From Tyto alba (lineage: Eukaryota; Chordata; Aves; Strigiformes; Tytonidae), in NCBI RefSeq assembly GCF_018691265.1, contig NW_024881316.1, forward strand, positions 28,331,319 through 28,395,318: a DNA stretch of 64,000 nucleotides, written 5' to 3'. Under the pieces are notes generated by a model. That model had not been told where the DNA came from, made no database searches, and saw only the letters and a program-made list of their open reading frames with translations. Made by a program: the position numbers and the translations under genes. Of this stretch, positions 51,311-61,430 are shown in pieces; position 1 is the stretch's first letter, and each line of letters begins with the position of its first letter.

Positions 51311-53043
51311 CTGTCTTTATCTCAACCCATGAGTTTTCTCACTTTGCTGATTCTCTTCCCCAACCCACCATGGGGGGTGAGCAAGCAGCTGCGTGGGGCT
51401 TAGTTACCAGCTGGAGTTAAACCACAACATGTGTAAATAAAATGGGCCTGAGCCATCACACTGGCCTTGAAGCAGGCTGATACTACACAGCACTTGCCTG
51501 CACAGCTGAAATCACTTTACTCCCTCTTCCATTTCCACAAATAAGATCCCTGCATCAAAACCGTCTTTTGGGAATGATGCATGGCCAACATTAATTCTTG
51601 AAACGTGCACAGGCACTTAACTATGTGGATGGCCACATGTCAGTGAGGGGACTCAGACCCCAGCCCACTTCAGTTTACTATGGCAGGTGCAGTCACAGGG
51701 ACACTATGGACAGTATGGTTCACTGAACTGATACATATGGGATTCTAATCAGATGTGTACAAAAGGGATGACCCAGTCCTACAGTATGAAAGGTCGGATA
51801 ATTACACCTACAAGGAGGAAAGGAAGGTTTGATCAAAGAAAAGAGAGAGGAAACCCAGTTTTTATTACTGCTATCTTTCCTGCTGGCACAGTAACAAAGA
51901 TCCTAGCAATGATCCACAAAATGCTTGATGGCACACTGTGCAAGGGCTGTGTCTGAGGATGTCTTGCTTGCTCGAGGAATGCCCTTGTTAAGGGATTTCT
52001 TTGAGATGAAGACAATATAAGTGAACCTACAAGACAAATTATCAAGGCAAATGGAAGCTGAAGAATTTAAAGAAAATAACCACTGCTTAATTAGGTTATT
52101 CCACACTATAAGAACACTGAAAAAAAGTAACCTCTTTAAGGGGAAAATGCTTCCTATATTTTTATCTTAAATGTGTCAGTGAATGCTTCTCCATTTTCAT
52201 ACAGAATTGCTTTCTTCTCATAGTGTTTATCAATTTTACTTGGATCACATGCTTAACATAAATACAGTGTTGCAGGGAAAATATCTGTTGCTTGGCTTAT
52301 TTCTGATCTCTTGCAGATAAGTAGTCCTGTTTATTTAGCAACTGTATAATTTGATAACATAATATCATGGGGAAAATATGAGTTTCCAATTTGTGATTTC
52401 AAGACAAATATAGCACTTTTTTATTGAGTAAGAAATGAACAATTACAGTGGGTGCGTCTTGAACAGTGAGGAAAGTGTGTTACAAGAATGCAGGTAATTC
52501 TCTGCAAGGAAAAAACAAATGTGTGGCTGGATTCAGCGAGAATGTTTTAAGATATAATAGGAAATCAGGTTTTAGTTAAAACTCATGAGGGCTTGGGCTA
52601 CACTTCCGAAGCCTATTTTAATATTGATTATTTTTGGCTACATCTCAACTTACAACAAAAAAATGTATAAAGGGGATGCTGAAAGGAAACAGGTAGTGTC
52701 TTAATTCCAATGTTCAGAATAAACAATGTTTGCTTAGACTGATTTGCATTTTCCCATAACTATACATATTTAAAGCATTAGCAATAGGGATAGAAATCAG
52801 ATTTAAAGGTTTATATCTTCTTGATTATGCTGCAATTCAAAAATTGCTCAGTTAATGATTATGAAAGATATTTCTATGGAACGGTATATTATTTGAGCAT
52901 TTGCTCCTGGGGATTACTGCCCAATACTGTCATTAAAACAAAGCAAAAAACTGATGGTGGATGCAGTATAAACATTGTCCTATTAGAATAAGATGTCATA
53001 AGAATTGTAGCTCAAGCGCTTACATAAAAATTTGTGAGCTACT

Positions 53044-53057
53044 GTTCCCATAGCAAC
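53044..53057. promoter_or_regulatory. X-box-like palindromic motif (RFX type)
   Basis: GTTCCCATAGCAAC has one deviation from GTNRCCATRGYAAC. Its 21-bp surroundings (53042-53062) match those of the motif at 953-973 in 19 of 21 positions. Confidence 0.4.
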
Positions 53058-53650
53058 AGGCAACATAGTTTAGCTAACATAGCTGCTTTCCATTCCAGGA
53101 ACTTCATTGTCATTGCAGTTTATAAAATACAAAAGTACTTCTTCTAAGACTCTGACATGGTAAACAGACAAAACATTGGAAGTATGTCGAGGAAGGTAGA
53201 GCTTTCATTTCAGATGATGGCTAATAAAATACTTCTTTCTCTTCTCATGGGATTTTCTACCATCCTCAGCCCACCACATACTAATTTAGTTCTCCTTACA
53301 GTGCAGGAGATCCAGGGAAAGGCACCTGAAGCTGGTCTGCCTCTATGTTGATCTGATTCTTTCTGGAATGTGCAGAAACAGCTGCTTTGCTGGCAGATTC
53401 CCTCTTTCTCTCTTTCCTCCCTTCAGTTACCAGAATAAGATTCACTTCAATGCAGAGAGTCAGCACAACATATCTGGGGCACCTGTTAAATCTCATATTG
53501 AGCCTACACACAGTTACTAATTTAACACACTGCTGACACACTCCCATAGCCATAAGTCTTTTGCTTCCCCAATGGTTCTGTGAATCTTGTTATTAATCTG
53601 AACCACTTCAAAGTGCTTTGTTAAAAGACCTGGCTCCATAGTTTTCAATT

Positions 53651-53669
53651 AAAAAAAAAAAAAAAAAAA
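53651..53669 (+). repeat. A19 run
   Basis: Uninterrupted 19 A, the only A run of this length on the plus strand. The sequence before it shows no polyadenylation signal at the expected distance and no recognisable gene. Confidence 0.9.
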
Positions 53670-56600
53670 GTCTGTGAAAAAGTTTTAAAATAAGCACTTA
53701 AAGAGACAACAGAACAAATATTCTCACCAACGGTACTCTGAAATTTCACACTTGAGTAGCTGTGATCTAAATGGAAAGATCAGAGGGAGCACCATCAATT
53801 TCTATCTACTGGAAGTTTAGGACTGCCAGCCTGCAATCCTTGCCTTGCAAAGAATAATGTCTCACACTATTTTCTCAGTGAGGCTGGAAAAATTCCTTCT
53901 GGAGGAGAGATCTAATCGATGTCAGCAAGTGAATCACCACCTGTCCATGGGTAACAGATGCTTTTGGGAGCAAGCTGTATTGGCCACTGCACTTGATAGA
54001 CTCCATAATGAAGTGCTAGCTCTGTCTCCGAAGTTCTCCTGTGCTGAGCACCTGACAAGGACCCTAAGGCACTCACCTCTTCACAGATCTTCCTTCCTGA
54101 ACAAATATATGGAAGGTAAAAACACTAAGCTGTTAACTTCACAGCTGAGAATTAATTATGCATGGTACTATGAAGCAGATAATTTATCTGACTTCGAAGT
54201 TATTTTTTCATTTTGGTGAGTTGAACAGTGCACCAAAGACAGGAACTGACACAGGTAGTTGGAAAAGCAGCTATGGTGCTGGCATACAATCACCCGTCCT
54301 TGTGGGTAGGTAACATGAAAATTTGACAGCAGCAGTCAGATTCAGGGATCAATGTGTGAGATGCAATATATGCCACTCATGAACTTCACCTACAACACAT
54401 GTAAAAAGTAACCATGGCAGCTAGCTGTTTTTTTCCAGCTAGAATGCAACTCACTCCTGTTTCCAAACAAAGATGCTCTGACAGAGGAATAATCCACTAC
54501 TTCTACATCCATTCAAACAAATATAGAGAACCTGCCTATTATTTAATTCATATTAAGTATTTATAATGTAGCACTTTGATGAAGGCTTAAGTATTCAGCT
54601 GATATCAAAAAGAAAGTATTACACCTACTACCATAATTATTACAACAGTGTTTTTATCCTTCAGCTGAATATACACAATAAATGATCATTGGGTTATGCT
54701 ACTTAAACAGTGCATTAGCCTTTATCGTCCTACAGTACAGATTCTCACAGATTTCATCACAGCAATTTCAAGTTCTTGACCTGAGATGCAGGTTGAGTGT
54801 GCCTGCTAAACTAGAAAGAATAGTAAATGCCTCGTTTCTGCAGGAAATTGATTGAATGCTAATCACCAGGTCTGTAAAAGTTACCTCCATATTATCTAAC
54901 AGTGCCTAGTCTTGCATTAAAATCAAACACACATACACAAGTCACTGATCTTGATAGATAAGTCTCACACTGCCACATCCAAGATTTCTGGTTATAGGAA
55001 TCACAACCATATTTAGTCAGAGGTAGAAATAGCTACGGAAAATACTAGTTACTATCAACTCTGATCCTTATGAACACTTCCCGGGCTCAGATCTGAATCA
55101 GGAAACAGTTCTAGAACCAAGTCAAATACAAAATTTAAATTCTGTCATCAAGTTTATTTTGAAATAGCAAAGACTGCATATGGCATTTTAACTTTGAGTA
55201 GTGTCGTTTAATATTTTCAGAACATATTTATATAGCAGTATGAATTATTCTTGTTGAAAATCTTGTAACAGCGATAAAATACCTGACTTGTGATCTATGC
55301 AATACATTAAACTTCTGTGAAGATTTTGTTGGCTTGTAAAGAGTTATCTGAACATCTATTCTCCTTGTCATAGCTTTTGTAATTCACAATTGAGATTGTT
55401 CATTTCAAGAGGAGTAAAAACTTTAAGGTCTGACATAAATATAAATTTCAAAGATATAATTACAAATTTAAACAATATTCCGAGGTCATATTGTTTTAGG
55501 GAAAATAATCTTTGAGAAATCAATATGTAAAAAATAATTTAGAACTACAGTATAGAACTGTTATTTTTAAATCTTCTTTGTTGCATACACAAACAAACCA
55601 AATTCATAGAGAGGTATTGTGGATCAATTAATTGGCCATTGAGGATCATGATGGTCATGATTCATATTGTGCCCTAGAAAACAGATATATATCCTAGAAA
55701 AATATGTACTAATATGAACTACTTATTTTGTATAATATTCTAGGTATAACTTTCAGTTGCTACAAACTGGTCTGACCATGTACCTAAGGAGTAGCTTTGG
55801 ACAGCACATAATCACAGTAAATAGATACCTCATCATTTCATACTTGTGTATATTAAGCATCTACTACCTGAAAATTTAAAAACATTTTCATTATTTAGCT
55901 GTGAAAAAAGCTATGTTTAATCGATGTTATGAAAACAAGGGAACTAAAGGAAACAGGTTTTAAGTCAAGAGGCAGAGTTTGCAAGAACTCAAACTAACTT
56001 TTGACTGTCAGACTTCTGTCTCAACTTATTACAATTCTTTTTACTTCTTGACAGCATTATAGAGAAAACAGTGAGTTTATTCCCAAAGAAATGTAGGATC
56101 TAGTGCAAAATTAGAACAAGATGGCCTTTAATAGTAACTACAATGAAAAGCTCAATAGCTATACACAGTACTTCATAGATATGTCAGAATCTATAAAAAC
56201 TCCACACTTTGGCAGATTAATGTCAAATTTATGCCTTGAGCCAACATGGTGGTCCTCTTTTCAATTCAAAATCTAAATTATCCTCCTTAAGGATTTGCCT
56301 TTGGCTATAATACTAATTTAATATCTGTCTTCATATGAGTTCTTGCGGACTACAGAATTAGTTTAAAAAATCTGCATATATTTCTTTTAGGAGACTAACA
56401 TTTCAGAGTCTTCATTTGACCCGTTTCTCTTAACATTATGAAGTGCTGGGGCTATTTAAGATGTTCTGCAGCATAATAGATTCAAAACAATTTCCAGCAG
56501 CATCACAGGCTAAATGTAGAGCAAGAATAGTGGAATGACAGTTCAGAAAAATTGCTGCCTTAATAGAATGTTCGGGATAATTTGACAAACCCAATATCAT

Positions 56601-56993
56601 AATTACTGTTGCCCTTAAAGCTCTCAAACAATTATGTTTCCAATTTTTCTAAAAAGAAATGTTTAATTAAAGAAGAATCAAGCCATGAATTCATGTATTT
56701 GCAAATCAGAGATACATCATGTAGTTCTGCAGTATCTAGGAGAGCCCAAATCTTTATTTTTTTTTAAATTTTACTTCCTTTTAATTCTGTTTGGTGGTAG
56801 TGAATGAGGTATATAATTACTCTGATTCATCCTGTACCCTTAACATGAAGTACCACAGAGCACTTAAAACCAATAATTAATAAAATATCCAAAAAAGAAT
56901 GAATTAAAAGCACAACTAAAAATTAAATCCTTGACTTGATATTAAACATAATCAAGAATTGTGCAGAACTCATTGAGACTTTGTATAACTCAC

Positions 56994-57047
56994 GTTATAC
57001 AAATGTATTTGTATAATGTTATACATGTATAACATGTTATACAAATG
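56994..57047. repeat. Imperfect palindrome with 16-bp perfect core
   Basis: GTTATACATGTATAAC at 57018-57033 is its own reverse complement. The flanks extend the hairpin imperfectly to about 57005-57047. A direct repeat GTTATACAAATG occurs at 56994-57005 and again at 57036-57047. This AT-rich palindrome could form a cruciform. No mobile-element ends are evident. Confidence 0.7.
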
Positions 57048-58067
57048 TCTAAGATATGACTAGTAGTACCCATACCTCTATACCAACAGCTATTTATACA
57101 GTTCTTGTCTATAAATCATAGTGAGGAACCAAAGAAATGAGACCAAGTAATCCTAAAAAGTAAAATAAATCCATGTGGCAAAGCACCAGCTCCATATGCC
57201 TCTGTGAAACTCTTAATTTCAAAGAAGGAGTATATATCTCCTTCTAATTCTGAAATTACCTCATTTTCAAGATAAATTCATATCCCTTTAATTTTTAAGT
57301 GGAAAATAAACAGGTGAAATTGAGAATACAGAAATAAATATTTATATACTGGACGGAAATTCACACAACTGTTGAGTTCCTGCATGACTAGTCATCTTTG
57401 TGTTTTGCCATCTTTGTTACTCCGTGACTAAGTCTGCCCTCTGGAGCAGGGACACACCACCACGCTGTGCATGCCCCAGCTCAGCTTCCCCAGTGCACAT
57501 GCTGTCTGCATCCTGACCCCAGGAAAGGTTTGCTCAGTGACGTGCAATCCTCATTGCTCAGTCACCCGTAAGAGGCAGGCTCCAAAGCAACACAGATGGG
57601 AAACTCATAAACTATTTTGGACCAGGAGCCTGAAAGAGGTCAGAAATAAAAGAATTCACAAAATAAATTTAAATCAATTTGAAATATTTTTTTCATCTTT
57701 CCCCCCAGTGTAAATTCATATATTAGACTTTTCACTGTGCTTGGTTTTCTACCTGCAGATGCATCTGGCAGCCTGATACTTCGAACAGCAGGACTATGCA
57801 CGGTTAAATCTTAATCAAGACTCTAAAGGCAACAGAAACATAGGGTACACACAAGCTTTCTCCTCACAGTTTTTACTTGAGACAGAAAAGTCAAGGGGCA
57901 AACACAGAACTATAAGAAATTAACAGAGCTAAAAAAGTTATGAAGCCAGATAAGACCTATACCAGATGAAGTGTAATAGATGAAAGAAGGCTTATTTCTT
58001 CTTTGTGATTCTGTCCATTGAATTTTACAGAACAAGAAGCACGAAGCAAGCTCATCTGTGAGTGACC

Positions 58068-58068
58068 T

Positions 58069-58100
<32 letters not shown>

Positions 58101-58221
58101 TTTTGTTTTGTTTTGTTTACTAACTCATCATACTCCACCTCTCCCCCCTCCCTCCCCCCCCCCCCCCCCCCCCCCCATGGTTTGATGGCTTTCATTTTAT
58201 GCTTTGTTTTGTTTTGTTTTT
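58068..58221. repeat. Composite low-complexity block: (TTTTG)n, C23, (TTTTG)n
   Basis: TTTTG-type repeats fill 58068-58118. A C-rich tract follows, ending in an uninterrupted run of 23 C at 58154-58176. A second short TTTTG array lies at 58203-58221. The C run is the longest homopolymer of C or G in the window and is expected to be unstable in length and hard to sequence. Confidence 0.9.
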
Positions 58222-59712
58222 AATCAAGCTTGTTGTCAGCCTAAGATGAAATATCTTGCTCTTTTTGAACTTGGTGTAAATCAAAAATAATGTCACTAAA
58301 GTTCAGTAGAAAGGTTAGGAAAAAAAAATAAATTAGCCAGACTTCAATTCACTGGGCAGTCATTTCCCTCGATAAAATCAACAGGATAGCTAGCCAAAAG
58401 CATCTGTGAAATAATTTCTCCAAATTTGTTCTTTAAAGATCTGTCAGCTCAAATCAAATAACACTGAACTTTGATATTCTGTTGTTGATACTCTTGGACT
58501 AAATTCCACTCCACGTTATTTGTTCTAAAACATTAATTCTTCATTAATATTCGACCCAACCTTACACATACTTTGGACAAAGGCAGAGAAAAAGGATAAA
58601 GATGAGACCTTCTGTGCTTCTGATTCAATGCTACAACAACTGCAAATAATATGGCTGAGCAGACACTTTCAGATAAACTTTGATTTCAGCCACAAAGTCC
58701 CAGTACTGGTGTAATGAATGTAACATCCATTTAACTTTTAGACTTAGCAGATCTGCTAATAGGAAAGTGCACAGTTCAGTAGGCTATTAACTAACCTGTG
58801 AAATGATGCTCATTATACCGACAAAGTGTTATTTCTTCTGGAAAATGAACAGGTCACCAACCAAATACCTTGATCAGATACACCCAGGATTTAGAATGGA
58901 TATTTTGTGTTTTATTGCATTTGATTAGCATTTGAGACACTCTTTCTCTAAACACCTCCCACAGGACTGCATGTGCCACATTCCTACCATAGCTCGAGCT
59001 ATATACAAAGACCTAGTAATGCTCATTCCACTTAGCTCGATCTTAGGTCTACTGACAGTGACGAAGACAAGTCTTTTCCCTAGACTATTAAATGACTTTC
59101 AGTAACAAAAAAAGAAACATTTTGTAGTTGAAATCTAGCATTACATTGCCCACAATGAAGAACGGTTAGAATAAATAATCAGCCAGACATTGTCCCCGAG
59201 GTATTTTGTAAAACCTCAAGCCTATTTAGATGAATTACAACAAAACAGTATTCATCATTAACACAATGAAAAACAAAGTCTGTGGAGTTTAGATACTTTG
59301 GTGTGGTAGTAAGGAAAGGACAAAATACTCCACGCTAGAGCAGAATTAAAAGAAAATTAAACAGAGTAGCAGAAGGTGCTTTTGGATTATCTACTGTAGA
59401 TTCCTAATAAATACATATGTGATCCAGAACAGGAATTCACAGGCACACTTCACAGCCATTGGAAAGCAAATCAGATAACTGCTATTAACTACTCTCTCCA
59501 AGGAGTTCTTATGTGTCAAAGGTATACTCTTAATCTTCAAGGTGAGTTAATACAAGATATTAGGTATAGGTAAGTGGTTTGGGGGATGTATTTGAATGGA
59601 GCATAACTCAGTGTAGCAATAAGTACCTTGGTGCCTTTGCCATTCCAAGACCACGAGTTCACATCTGAGTGTGGAAAAGTAACATATCTGAAACAACCCT
59701 CCCCCTGCCCGC

Positions 59713-59732
59713 TTTTTTTTTTTTTTTTTTTT
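59713..59732 (+). repeat. T20 run
   Basis: Uninterrupted 20 T following a C-rich string. Confidence 0.9.
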
Positions 59733-60864
59733 AAATAACAACTATAACTGCCTCTGTATACATGGGGACCTGGGGTAGAGCCATTTTCCCTCCATCTCTG
59801 GGCTATTGCACAGAAAAGGAATGTAAGAAATGCAAGAGCTATGCTGCAACAGACATAAATTGAGTGAGCAGTCCACTGCTAAGGACAATCCTCTGGGATT
59901 TATGGATCCCTCACTTCGGTCTTTATATTCACTGTAGGTTTATGCATCTATCCAAACAAAGACTGTAATACAAAATACATAACTTATACTTCAAATAAGA
60001 ACTAGAGTCCAAAATTCCATCTCTTCATCACCATTCAAGAAAAAAACGTTATAAGGCACAGAAATAATTGCTTTGGAGAAGCTACTGCAACAGTTTGGAC
60101 AAACTACTGTCACTAAAATGTGTTTTAAAGCAAATAGAAGACTGGGACATCTGGGAACAAAGGACTTGGATCTACAGAATTGGAGATTCTGTTCTGTGAG
60201 CCAGTTTGTGGCACAGTTATTTGTCAGATAAAAAAACATAATCCTGGAAGACAGATTTCTCAAGGTTCTGCCATGAAGGCCCGAGTGGGATTACAAAGGA
60301 ATGTAATTATCTGAGTAAATAAGAGTAGCTTGATTGAGCACACTGAGAAAAAGCCTCTGGTTTCAGGGATTGCCAGCACCACATTTTCTGTTTAGCAGGC
60401 TCCTGAAAGTTAGGAGGAAATTTCATATTCTTACATGCTTTTAAGTCTCTATCCTTCTTTTCATCCTGCTCCCTAGACACACATGGTGGCTAATCCTCCT
60501 TCCTCTTTGGAATAATGATCACCCAAAACTAGGTGCCCATCCAGGTACGAGCAAATTGGAAAAATCTAGATTTCATCCATAATGCCATATAAGGCATTCC
60601 CTTTCACCTTTAATTTCACGTTAGCCACGTCAAACTAGGGGAAAAACATTCACTCCTATCAGCTGAATTTTGGGATCACCACTTGGATTGCTTGACACAG
60701 ACAATCACTGCAACATGAGCTGGCAGTTCTGAACTGTAGCTAAACGCCTAAAAATGGAGAGTGAGAAAGGAGGTGTTATGTACAAATAAGAAATTACTTT
60801 GCTTCTATATACAGCATTTACAAATTTTCTACATTAATATATTCTCTATAGTTCTCACAGGTTT

Positions 60865-61430
60865 TGAAAAAATTGAGAGAGTTCCTAGGACAGCTGTCAG
60901 AAAACCAGTCTTACAGTGTGAGCCTTAAAGAATATAACATATCCAATTTACCAGAACAAAAGTTGAAAGGTGTCTTGACTCCTAGATATAAATTTTTAAT
61001 AGTCATAGGGATGTTAAAATTGTGATAGTCTAAAGATATGGAAGATGTAAGGTTTGCAGATCAAGGCAATAACTTCATTAGGCCAAGTGGCAGAACCAGA
61101 AAAGGTGCACAGGCTTCTGCGTGCATAGGCTTTTCAACAGGTCACTGCAAATAATCAGTTTTTCATAGACACCTGTTCAGAAAACATATCTGAAAAAGGG
61201 AGACATTTTAGTCTTACTGACAAAGGCATAGCAAAAGGAAGACTGGCAGCTGAAATTAGACAAATTCAACCTTTCCACAACATTGCAATTTCCTAGCACT
61301 AAGGGTAATTAAATATTGGAACGGCTTACCAGGGGAGCTGGTGGACTCGCCATTGCTTGGAGCTTTAGGACGAGATTAGATATCATTGTAAAAGAGATGC
61401 TTTAATCCAGCTTCTGGAAGTTCTCAACAT
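60865..61430 (+). mobile_element. Ancient CR1-group LINE 3' region
   Basis: The order of old CR1 3'-end segments is preserved. These are a gagagagttcctaggacagc stretch, gtgagccttaaagaat, ccaatttaccagaacaaaag, cagctgaaattagacaaatt, aagggtaattaaatattgga, cggcttaccaggggagctgg and tggactcgccattgcttgga. These correspond to the part of CR1 downstream of the reverse transcriptase and into the 3' UTR. The copy is heavily diverged, with indels around 61.03-61.19 kb, and encodes nothing. It is on the opposite strand to the related relic at 13.6-14.3 kb. Confidence 0.75.

Larger units (their letters stand above)
50846..51426 (+). mobile_element. Solo LTR of an avian endogenous retrovirus, fairly well preserved
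   Basis: A 581-bp block begins TGTGCTGGTTTTGG and ends in ACCACA, giving the TG...CA ends expected of a retroviral LTR. Its layout is complete: a U3 of about 270 bp, a TATA box at 51116-51121, a G-rich start of R, a polyadenylation signal AATAAA at 51305-51310, and a U5 ending in a GC-richer stretch. The six bases before it (acctgt) and after it (acatgt) match at five of six positions, consistent with an aged target-site duplication. No gag, pol or env remnant and no second LTR lies within reach on either side, so it is a solo LTR left by LTR-LTR recombination. I recognise the sequence as a family common in neoavian genomes. The exact name and ERV class need a repeat-library search. It is less diverged than the copy near 21.1 kb. 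Confidence 0.85.
51427..56993. other. Non-coding DNA, no gene seen
   Basis: AT-rich. A 124-codon forward frame at 53845-54219 is the longest here. It has no recognisable domain and no clear exon boundaries. A second near X-box (GTAACCATGGCAGC) lies at 54408-54421. Confidence 0.55.
57048..60864. other. Non-coding DNA, no gene seen
   Basis: A small GC-richer spot with a few CpGs at 57.43-57.60 kb, the low-complexity block at 58.07-58.22 kb and a T20 run. Otherwise plain AT-rich DNA. Confidence 0.55.

Noticed and set aside
53600..53669. A19 run as the tail of a processed pseudogene
   Set aside because: No polyadenylation signal at the right distance, no recognisable transcript-like sequence upstream, and no target-site duplication. 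Birds also have few processed pseudogenes.
53845..54219. 124-codon forward open frame
   Set aside because: No recognisable domain, no promoter or exon structure, and no neighbouring coding evidence. It could be real only if supported by transcripts or conservation.
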